A stretch of DNA of 21,224 nucleotides, taken from the NCBI GenBank assembly GCA_020444005.1, contig JAHLLU010000007.1:1-21224 (forward strand), given 5' to 3'. The position numbers were made by a program, and so were the translations under genes. Origin of the DNA: an archaeon (lineage in GTDB: Archaea > Thermoproteota > Bathyarchaeia > TCS64). Shown in pieces: positions 1 to 6,437 of the stretch. The notes beneath the pieces were generated by a model. The model had not been told where the DNA came from. It made no database searches and worked only from the letters and a program-made list of their open reading frames with translations. Within the stretch, counting starts at the first letter, position 1; every line of letters starts with the position of its first letter.

Positions 1-27
1 TATCTCCTATGTCTGATATAACACTCC

Positions 28-903
28 CTAGACGAGGTGTCCAGCCGCCACATAGGCGACTTTTCCACCTACATTTACCTCAATGCCATCAGGTTTCTCT
101 GATGCTTTTAGGTAGAGAATTGATGGGCGCTGTATCTCGGCTCCTTGCTCGACTCTAATATCAATGCTTGATTCACCAAAATACCTGTGTTTCACCAAGT
201 ATCCTGCGAAGCATCCGTTTGCGCTTCCAGTTGCCGGGTCTTCTGTGAATCTTGTGATCATCCTAGCCTTGATATGGTTCTCCGGGTCATCGGTTTCCCT
301 TGTGAACATGAATGGCCATTTCGCCTTCTTGTCCTTGCTGTAATCGGCTAGTTTATCGTGGTCGATCTTGACCCTGAGTAAGGCGTCTCTTGTCTTCAAG
401 GGTATCATGTAGAAGTAGACCCCAGTGGAGACCTCCTGAATCGGGTAATCAGTATCAAAATCCTCTGGCTCCAAGCCCAATAGCTCAGCGAAAACCTCTA
501 CAGAATGAGTATCTCCGAACTCTGGAGGAAGCTGTCTCATCCAGAGGACGCTTGGCTCGTCGTTCTCATACTCGAACTCAACTGGTATCATTCCTGCTTT
601 CAGGTCCAGTGTGAGCTTGTCAACCTTCTTCCCTAGTAGCAACTTCTGGGCGATATACGCTGTACCCAGTGTAGGGTGTCCCGCGAAGGGGAGCTCGCTT
701 TCTACTGTGAATATTCTTACCTTGAATACCCGGTTTTTCTTGTCCTGTGCTGTGATGAAAGTAGTCTCGCTAAAATGCATCTCCTTTGCTAGCTTCTGCA
801 TAAGCTCAGAGGAGAGCCCCTCCTCGTCAATAAATACCGCTAACTGGTTTCCCTCATACTTTGCCTCAGCAAATACATCAACAATGTGAAGTGGCAGATT
901 CAT
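28..903 (-). CDS. PhzF-family isomerase/epimerase-like protein
   Basis: A 291-residue protein of the PhzF (phenazine biosynthesis-like, diaminopimelate-epimerase fold) family. Visible family marks are the FSETTF segment with the presumed catalytic acid Glu46, FAGHPTLG at 73-80 closing the first half-domain, and DPATGSANG at 222-230 in the second half. Length matches the usual 260-300 residues. PhzF isomerises a dihydro-hydroxyanthranilate in phenazine producers, but most archaeal homologues have unknown substrates and no phenazine genes are visible here, so the substrate is unknown. It is the last gene of a minus-strand run and starts 31 bases after the helicase stop, so co-transcription is likely. 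No clear Shine-Dalgarno sequence precedes the ATG. Cytosolic; no signal peptide. Confidence 0.9.
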   Translation of the reverse strand: MNLPLHIVDVFAEAKYEGNQLAVFIDEEGLSSELMQKLAKEMHFSETTFITAQDKKNRVFKVRIFTVESELPFAGHPTLGTAYIAQKLLLGKKVDKLTLDLKAGMIPVEFEYENDEPSVLWMRQLPPEFGDTHSVEVFAELLGLEPEDFDTDYPIQEVSTGVYFYMIPLKTRDALLRVKIDHDKLADYSKDKKAKWPFMFTRETDDPENHIKARMITRFTEDPATGSANGCFAGYLVKHRYFGESSIDIRVEQGAEIQRPSILYLKASEKPDGIEVNVGGKVAYVAAGHLV

Positions 904-934
904 ACCAAGACAGACACGGATATCTCTAATCAGT

Positions 935-2068
935 TTATCTAACCCGGTACTCCAGAAGAGTCGTACCCGTCATCTCCCTGATCTTCTCCCAGTACTTCAT
1001 CTCCAACTCCGAGACCAGTGTAATCGCTTTACCCGCCTCACCGATTCTGGCAGTCCTTCCTATCCTATGATAGTAGACCTCTGGGTCTTCAGGCACCTCA
1101 TAGTTGATAATGTGTGTGACTCCCTTGATATCGATCCCCCTTGAGGCTACATCTGTTGATACTAGGAACCTGACTTGTCTTTTCAGTAACTTGGTGTATG
1201 CTTGGTCTCGCTGAGTCTGAGTAAAACCACCGTGGAGCGCCTCCACTAAGTAGCCTTCTTCTTGTATCAGTTCAACCAGCTGGTCCACTGTTTCACGTGT
1301 ATTACAGAATATGAAGCCTCTATCAACCTCAACATTATTCAATATCTTATAGAGACTGTCAACCCGGTTCTCGTCTGTCACATCTAAATAGTATTGTTCA
1401 ATGTTCTCCTGAGCGATCTCCTCGCTAGACACTATAACCTTACGTGGGTGACGCATATACCGGGTGGCGATCTCTAACAAGTCCTCAGTGATTGTCGCAG
1501 ACCAGAGGCTCGTCTGTCTTACGAAGGGAAGCTTACTAAGAATATCCCTTACCTCCCTGATGAAGCCAAGCTCAAGCATCTTATCCGCCTCATCCACCAC
1601 TGCATATTTCACAGTACTGAGGTCTACTGCTCTTCTACGATAGATCAAATCCAATAATCTACCCGGTGTCGCTACTATGATATGAGCGGGGCGTCTCATC
1701 AGGTCCGCCTGCTTGTAGATGTTACCTCCTCCATGGAAGCACAGTATTCGTGCATCAGTGTACTTGGCTAGTCCCCTAACGTGTACCGCTATCTGTGAAG
1801 CCAGCTCCCTTGTAGGCGCTATGACGAGTCCCTGTGTGTCGGGGTTCGTTGCGTCTATTTGGTTAATCATGGGTATGCTGAAAGCCGCGGTTTTGCCTGT
1901 TCCTGTCTGAGCCTGCCCGATGATATCCCTCCCCTCCAAGAGTAAGGGTATTGCCTCGACTTGTATTGGCGTCATCTGGGTGAACCTCATCTTACGTATG
2001 CCCTTCAATACCTCTGGGCTTAGGGGCAACTCATCAAAGCGGCTCATCTCTATCTCCCTTGAATACAT
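935..2068 (-). CDS. DEAD-box ATP-dependent RNA helicase
   Basis: A 377-residue minimal DEAD-box helicase, likely unwinding or remodelling RNA in the cytosol using ATP. All core motifs are readable: Q-motif region ending TPIQ (33-36), motif I AQTGTGKT (53-60), PTRELA (85-90), TPGR (134-137), DEAD (159-162), SAT (189-191) and HRIGRTAR (334-341). It ends shortly after motif VI with no basic or RNA-binding tail, so targeting must come from the core or partners. An internal Met8 (MSRFDELPLS) is an alternative start that would begin right at the Q-motif. It lies 21 bases after the acetyltransferase stop and 31 bases before PhzF, consistent with one transcript. Confidence 0.96.
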   Translation of the reverse strand: MYSREIEMSRFDELPLSPEVLKGIRKMRFTQMTPIQVEAIPLLLEGRDIIGQAQTGTGKTAAFSIPMINQIDATNPDTQGLVIAPTRELASQIAVHVRGLAKYTDARILCFHGGGNIYKQADLMRRPAHIIVATPGRLLDLIYRRRAVDLSTVKYAVVDEADKMLELGFIREVRDILSKLPFVRQTSLWSATITEDLLEIATRYMRHPRKVIVSSEEIAQENIEQYYLDVTDENRVDSLYKILNNVEVDRGFIFCNTRETVDQLVELIQEEGYLVEALHGGFTQTQRDQAYTKLLKRQVRFLVSTDVASRGIDIKGVTHIINYEVPEDPEVYYHRIGRTARIGEAGKAITLVSELEMKYWEKIREMTGTTLLEYRVR

Positions 2069-2089
2069 TTGCCAAGCTAAAAGGGTAGT

Positions 2090-3301
2090 TTAATAACAGT
2101 AGTGGATGTACCCCGGTTTCCTTGGGAACAAGACTTCAATAAGACCCTCATTCCCCCCCCTAATATAGAAATCAGGATAGGCATACTCAAGGTCCTCTCT
2201 GCTTCTGAAACCTAGGAAAAGTTGTATAGACGCGTAAGGGTTCATACCCAGTACTCGTTTTGCCTCAGAGACCGTTTCAACCGAGATCAGTTTTCCATCC
2301 TTGAACTCTAGTTTTATCTTGTATTTCCAGAAGTTCATAACCAGCTCCTTGGTTAGACCCTTGAACTCTGAATCTGCAAGTCTCTTCTCAAATACTGGTC
2401 CTAGTTTCTCAAGGAAGCTCCGTGGGTCAAGCAATTTGATCTGCCAACCATAAGGCTTGTTTTTCTCAGCGCCACGCTCAATGAGGTATTTCGAGAAATC
2501 ATCCTCGTGGCTCAGCTTGGTCTTGATCTTTTCTGCGCCTTGTTTCATTGCTTGCTGTCTGATACATCCTGCTATCTCTTCAACATAGGAATCTTCCTTG
2601 AGGGCGAGTTCCTTTACGTTGAATACTTCTTTCTCTTCCCACCATCTATAGTAAGCTACTAGCTTATGGTCATCTAGTATCGCAGTTGATTTGAAAGGCT
2701 CTGCTCCATAGGTGCCTGTCTCTTGCTGCATCTTCCATATTTCTGGAGTTCTGATGCTACGAACAAGATACCGGTTCTGAGTTTGCTCTAATAGACGCTG
2801 AGCCTGTGGAACATCCTCTTCTTGGAACTCTCTGGACACTAGGCTTGTTTCTTCTGGTAGTTTATTGACCTCTATCTTTGTCTCGTAGTCTAATTCGACT
2901 GCGTACTGGTACCCGAACTGCCGGTAGAAGTAGGGTATGCCCGCTAGAACACAAATATCATAGTCCTTGCTTTTCGCGTATTCATCGAACTCCTTGTTTA
3001 GTATCCATTGGATTCTTTTTCTCCTGTGTTCTGGCACGGTTCCCACGCAGCCCATCTCGGCTACATTCAGTTCTACGCCGTCGATGCTCCACTTCTGTGG
3101 TATCAATACGAGCCCAGCCACCGCCTCGTCACCGTGTTTCACCATGAAATAATCCGTGTTGCTCATCTCTGGGTGGTGCTCCACTAGGCGTCTCACAATA
3201 ATATCCACATCTTCGTCTGGGAAGCTGCGTCTCATAACCTCATAGAGTTGCTCATAGTCTTGGCTTGTTTCTGGGTGCTGGAACCTATACTCGTCAACCA
3301 T
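2090..3301 (-). CDS. Eis-like GNAT N-acetyltransferase with C-terminal SCP2-like domain
   Basis: A 403-residue protein with the three-part layout of the Eis family: an N-terminal GNAT domain (about 1-150), a second degenerate GNAT-like domain (about 150-290) and a C-terminal sterol-carrier-like domain (about 295-400). The acetyl-CoA motif region is at 83-99 (MGCVGTVPEHRRKRIQ), followed by the YFYRQFGYQYA segment at about 125-135 typical of the family. The chain ends in an aromatic residue (Tyr403), as Eis proteins often do. Eis enzymes acetylate amines such as aminoglycosides or lysines; the substrate here is unknown. Odd points: the usual R-x-x-G glycine of the CoA loop is Arg96, and a run of eight C (2153-2160, G on the coding strand) sits in frame near the 3' end. 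First gene of the run; an AT-rich element at 3325-3336 may be its TATA box. Confidence 0.88.
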   Translation of the reverse strand: MVDEYRFQHPETSQDYEQLYEVMRRSFPDEDVDIIVRRLVEHHPEMSNTDYFMVKHGDEAVAGLVLIPQKWSIDGVELNVAEMGCVGTVPEHRRKRIQWILNKEFDEYAKSKDYDICVLAGIPYFYRQFGYQYAVELDYETKIEVNKLPEETSLVSREFQEEDVPQAQRLLEQTQNRYLVRSIRTPEIWKMQQETGTYGAEPFKSTAILDDHKLVAYYRWWEEKEVFNVKELALKEDSYVEEIAGCIRQQAMKQGAEKIKTKLSHEDDFSKYLIERGAEKNKPYGWQIKLLDPRSFLEKLGPVFEKRLADSEFKGLTKELVMNFWKYKIKLEFKDGKLISVETVSEAKRVLGMNPYASIQLFLGFRSREDLEYAYPDFYIRGGNEGLIEVLFPRKPGYIHYCY

Positions 3302-3324
3302 ACTGCATCAAAGAGGCTTTTTCA

Positions 3325-3336
3325 CCTAAATAGTTT
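3325..3336 (-). promoter_or_regulatory. Candidate TATA element for the acetyltransferase-helicase-PhzF run
   Basis: On the minus strand this reads AAACTATTTAGG, centred about 30 bases before the ATG at 3301. The 87-base divergent gap (3302-3388) would then carry promoters for both directions. Weak match; based on position and AT content only. Confidence 0.35.
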
Positions 3337-3361
3337 CTACCGAAAGATACTCTATAGAAAT

Positions 3362-3370
3362 CCATAAACC
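3362..3370 (+). promoter_or_regulatory. Candidate TATA element for the histidine kinase gene
   Basis: CCATAAACC is centred about 23 bases before the ATG at 3389, the spacing of an archaeal TATA box to a leaderless start. No Shine-Dalgarno sequence is visible before this ATG, which fits leaderless translation. Confidence 0.4.
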
Positions 3371-3388
3371 GCTTCAATATACAAGAAT

Positions 3389-4102
3389 ATGAGGAGTGAA
3401 ACAGGCTTGAGCGAGAACGAGGAAACACAGCCATCAAAGGATAAACAGGTACAGCAACGAGTAATAGAAGAGATGGGGCACATATCCTCGGAACTAGCCC
3501 ATGACCTGCGAAGCCCACTGCAGACCATTCAGAACGCTATCTATCTTATACAGCGAAACCCCGAGAACGATCAACTCTATGTTATGGTTAAACAAAGTCT
3601 TCAACAAGCCACAGCTATTCTAGACAATTTCAGAGAATACTATAAGGGGCATATTCTTCAACGGCTTCAAGTGGACCCTGTGAAGGTTGTTGAGTTATCT
3701 TTTTCAGATCTTGAGATACCCGAGAACATCAATGTAGTGAAAGACTACAAAGAAACTGAACCCATAAACATCGACCCAGCGAAGACCGCATTAGCGCTGA
3801 GAAAACTTCTCCAGAATGCAGTAGAGGCTATGCCAGATGGTGGAGAGTTATCTGTTAAGGTACTTGATGAGCATGACTGGGTAACAATAATCATCACCGA
3901 TACAGGATCAGGTATCCCCGATGATCTCGCCGAGATAATTACTGTTCCCTTTGTGTCTGGTCAGAAGAAGGGCAAGGGTCTCGGGGTTCCAACGGCTAAG
4001 CGTATTATTGAGAGCCATGGAGGCGAGATGAGTTACACCAGTGAATCTGGTGTTGGAACCACGTGGGATATCCGGTTGCCTCGGGCTGCGGTGAACCTTT
4101 AA
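3389..4102 (+). CDS. Soluble sensor histidine kinase (HisKA + HATPase)
   Basis: A 237-residue histidine kinase core. The H-box SELAHDLRSPL gives His38 as the phosphoacceptor. The ATP-binding domain has an N-box with Asn143 (LLQNAVEAM), a G1 box DTGSGIP (171-177) and a G2 box GKGLG (195-199). It autophosphorylates and presumably passes phosphate to a response regulator, but no receiver-domain gene is in the window. There is no transmembrane segment or PAS/GAF input domain, only about 25 polar residues before the dimerisation helix, so it is cytosolic and its signal must come from a partner. The HD-domain gene begins 23 bases after its stop, suggesting a functional pair. Confidence 0.92.
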   Translation: MRSETGLSENEETQPSKDKQVQQRVIEEMGHISSELAHDLRSPLQTIQNAIYLIQRNPENDQLYVMVKQSLQQATAILDNFREYYKGHILQRLQVDPVKVVELSFSDLEIPENINVVKDYKETEPINIDPAKTALALRKLLQNAVEAMPDGGELSVKVLDEHDWVTIIITDTGSGIPDDLAEIITVPFVSGQKKGKGLGVPTAKRIIESHGGEMSYTSESGVGTTWDIRLPRAAVNL

Positions 4103-4124
4103 GCCTGTCTGCTTTACTGAGTGC

Positions 4125-4898
4125 ATGGTCATTGTATCTAGTCGTCTGATTCACAGTCACCTTGGCTCACCGCTACTAACTGAGACATTTAATCTGTTAC
4201 AGGAGGACCTTGAGGTTCAGAGCTATCTGCGTATGGCTAATATCATGGCTGTCAAGCGGCTAGGATACAACGATCATGGACCAGTGCACGCTAAGATTAT
4301 CGCCGGTAGCGCTCTTGAGATATTCAAATTATTAACGACTCGTGTTGAACCCAGCAGTGTGGCTCATGGCGTATGTGGCTACGATGATGCTCAACTTATT
4401 GTGCTTCTCGGCGCATATCTGCATGACATAGGTAACGCGGTTCACCGTATTGATCACGAGCAGAGTAGCACGTTCCTTTCAATGGGTATACTAGACCGTA
4501 TACTGAACCGCGTCTATCATGACGACCACGAACTAGCTTACAGGATAAAATGCGAGGTTCTCCACGCAGTATTCAGCTCAAACGATGCCGTACCATGTCT
4601 AAGCGTCGAAGCAGGTGCAGTCACCATCGCTGACGGCACCGATATGGCCGAAGGACGAAGCAGGGTACCCTATCTTTCGGGTAAAAACGATATTCACAGT
4701 ATCTCGGCGCAAGCCATCAAGAAGGTAGAGATTATGCGAGGTAAGGAGAAGCCTGTCTCGATACAGGTCACTATGGAGAACCCTGCGGGTATATTCCAGA
4801 TCGAAGAGGTGATGGGTCGCAAGATCAGAAGCAGCGGGGTTCAGGAGCTTGTAGAGGTCATCGCCACCATGAACGGTGAGAAGATAAAAACCATCTAA
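4125..4898 (+). CDS. HD-domain metal-dependent phosphohydrolase
   Basis: A 257-residue cytosolic HD-superfamily protein. The metal-binding pattern is visible as His55 (GPVHAK), the His100-Asp101 pair in YLHDIGN, and a late aspartate in ADGTDMAEGRSR (Asp170 or Asp173). Such enzymes hydrolyse phosphoester bonds, often of nucleotides or cyclic nucleotides; the substrate cannot be read from sequence. The ADGTDMAEGRSR segment is one I associate with a conserved archaeal HD family of unknown role. The last 60 residues look like a small alpha/beta extension. It probably shares a transcript with the kinase upstream. Its TAA overlaps the stop of the convergent amidase by four bases. Confidence 0.88.
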   Translation: MVIVSSRLIHSHLGSPLLTETFNLLQEDLEVQSYLRMANIMAVKRLGYNDHGPVHAKIIAGSALEIFKLLTTRVEPSSVAHGVCGYDDAQLIVLLGAYLHDIGNAVHRIDHEQSSTFLSMGILDRILNRVYHDDHELAYRIKCEVLHAVFSSNDAVPCLSVEAGAVTIADGTDMAEGRSRVPYLSGKNDIHSISAQAIKKVEIMRGKEKPVSIQVTMENPAGIFQIEEVMGRKIRSSGVQELVEVIATMNGEKIKTI

Positions 4899-6199
4899 GG
4901 AGTATAGGGGTCTTTTGGTCGGGTATCGAACCCGATCTTTTCAAAACACCAGCCAGCTATCCCTAGTAGTTTCCACTCGCTTAGAGGTGTTCCTACTAGC
5001 TGTAGTCCCAGTGGTAAACCGTTGGGAGCTAGTCCTGATGGTACCGTTATTGATGGGAACCCTGTGAGGCTCCATGGGGCGTTGAATGCCGGGCTTCCTG
5101 TCCATTCTAGTCCCTCTGGTGCGGTGTCTGTCGTGGATGGGCATACTACGCAGTCGTATTGGTCTATGAGTTTCTTCATGTCCTCGATTATTGTTCCCCG
5201 TAGTCGTTGTGCCCTGAGATAGGCTGTTGCCGGTACTAGGAGCCCTGACATTATGAATCCCCTGATATATTCACCGTATTCATCTTTTCTTGTCCTGATC
5301 TGGTCCTCGTGGACCGCCGCGACCTCAACAGCCATGATGACCCTGTGGACATCAGGCACAAGTTCAAAGCTCTCAGGTAGATCAACTTCAATCATCTCTG
5401 CGCCTTCTCCCCAGAGCTTGGTGATGGTTTCCTCGTAACCTTTCCATACTGTTTCTTGGGCGTTTTCCTTGAAGTATCCTCTTAGCACTCCTATCCGGGG
5501 GGGCTTCTCAGGTACACTCCATGGGGTTTCCTTGTCTGTGAGGGCTGCGAGCATATGATGAGCATCTTCTACTGTGCGTGTCATGTACCCTATGTGGTCT
5601 AGGCTCCAAGCTAGGGGATAGACGCCTTCCCTGCTAAGAAGATCGTAGGTTGGTTTTACGCCTACTATACCGCAGTAGCTTGCTGGGCGTATTACTGATC
5701 CCCCTGTTTGGCTGCCGAATGCCGCGGGGCACATTCCTGTGGCTACTGCTGCGGCTGATCCACTGCTTGATCCTCCGGGAGTGTGATAGATGTTCCATGG
5801 GTTTGTGGTGGGGGCCGGGTCGTGGAGGGCGAACTCTGTGGTCTCCGTCTTTCCCAGTACTATTGCGCCTTTTTCCTTGATTTTCTGTACCATGGCTGCG
5901 TCCTTGTCTGGTATATGGTCTCTGTAGATTGGTGAGCCCATTGTTGTGCGTGTTCCGGCTGTGCTGTAGATGTCCTTGACTCCTATGGGGACTCCGTGGA
6001 TTATGTTGTGTGGCTTTTTATCGGTTGCTTTTACTGCTGCTCTTCGTGTTTTCTCTGGTTCTATGGTTACCCATGCGTGTATCTGTGGCTCTGTTTTTTG
6101 TATTCGTTCCAGCAGCGAGTCCATGTAATCGGTGGCCGTGATTTCTTTTGTTTTGAGTGCTTTGGCTGCCTCTATGAGGCTCATCATGTATGGCTTCAT
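4895..6199 (-). CDS. Amidase-signature family amidohydrolase (GatA/AtzE-like)
   Basis: A 434-residue amidase-signature enzyme with the full Ser-cisSer-Lys triad: Lys75 (GVPIGVKD), cis-Ser144 (PGGSSSGS) and nucleophile Ser168 (SQTGGSVIRPA). The spacings of 69 and 24 residues match malonamidase E2. It hydrolyses an amide bond in the cytosol; the substrate is unknown. It is shorter than typical GatA (about 480 residues), and no gatB is nearby, so a free-standing or AtzE-like amidase is more likely than the tRNA amidotransferase. Its ATG overlaps the stop of the small upstream ORF (ATGA), which implies translational coupling and a two-subunit enzyme. The 3' end overlaps the HD gene by four bases. 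Confidence 0.93.
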   Translation of the reverse strand: MKPYMMSLIEAAKALKTKEITATDYMDSLLERIQKTEPQIHAWVTIEPEKTRRAAVKATDKKPHNIIHGVPIGVKDIYSTAGTRTTMGSPIYRDHIPDKDAAMVQKIKEKGAIVLGKTETTEFALHDPAPTTNPWNIYHTPGGSSSGSAAAVATGMCPAAFGSQTGGSVIRPASYCGIVGVKPTYDLLSREGVYPLAWSLDHIGYMTRTVEDAHHMLAALTDKETPWSVPEKPPRIGVLRGYFKENAQETVWKGYEETITKLWGEGAEMIEVDLPESFELVPDVHRVIMAVEVAAVHEDQIRTRKDEYGEYIRGFIMSGLLVPATAYLRAQRLRGTIIEDMKKLIDQYDCVVCPSTTDTAPEGLEWTGSPAFNAPWSLTGFPSITVPSGLAPNGLPLGLQLVGTPLSEWKLLGIAGWCFEKIGFDTRPKDPYTP

Positions 6200-6387
6200 G
6201 GGGTATCACCGTAGCTTAGCCGTGTGACTGGCTCTTGTTCTGGTTTCAGGGGTGTCGTGGATACCTTGTGGGTGGATTTGGCGGTGGCTTCTATGTGGGG
6301 TCTGGCTTTTTCTGCTTCTTTTCCCCATAATGTCCGGGCTGTTTCTGCGGCTGATTTGATGTATTCCTCGGCTGACAATTTTATCAA
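6196..6387 (-). CDS. Small GatC/AtzG-like putative amidase partner subunit
   Basis: A 63-residue ORF starting at TTG (6387; alternative TTG at 6378 gives 60 residues) and ending in an ATGA overlap with the amidase. An in-frame ATG exists far upstream (6492), but that would overlap the preceding gene and run through the promoter, so I reject it. The predicted protein has two amphipathic helices (SAEEYIKSAAETARTLWG; then EKARPHIEATAKSTHK) followed by a proline-rich tail TTPLKPEQEPVTRLSY. Helices followed by a P-L-x-x-x-EP belt is the GatC/AtzG (DUF4089-like) pattern; those small proteins wrap around and stabilise their amidase. Function by architecture and coupling only; a chance resemblance is possible. 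Confidence 0.6.
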   Translation of the reverse strand: MIKLSAEEYIKSAAETARTLWGKEAEKARPHIEATAKSTHKVSTTPLKPEQEPVTRLSYGDTP

Positions 6388-6408
6388 TAAAATATTGTGC
6401 GTTATTGG

Positions 6409-6417
6409 TATTAAAAG
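6409..6417 (-). promoter_or_regulatory. TATA element for the small subunit-amidase operon
   Basis: Reads CTTTTAATA on the minus strand, centred 26 bases before the TTG at 6387. This spacing supports a leaderless TTG start and is the main reason for choosing that start. It overlaps the T-rich terminator of the secreted-protein gene. Confidence 0.5.
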
Positions 6418-6425
6418 AAAAAGGG
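6412..6425 (-). terminator. T-rich terminator after the secreted-protein gene
   Basis: About 12 bases past the stop at 6438 the minus strand reads CCTTTTTCTTTTAA, an archaeal-type oligo-T terminator without an obvious hairpin. It would separate the strongly expressed surface gene from the amidase operon. Confidence 0.45.
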
Positions 6426-6437
6426 GGGATTGGGTGT

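Noticed and set aside
4895..6199. Amidase as the GatA subunit of tRNA amidotransferase
   Set aside because: Shorter than usual GatA and no gatB nearby; the small partner resembles AtzG at least as well as GatC. Not fully excluded.
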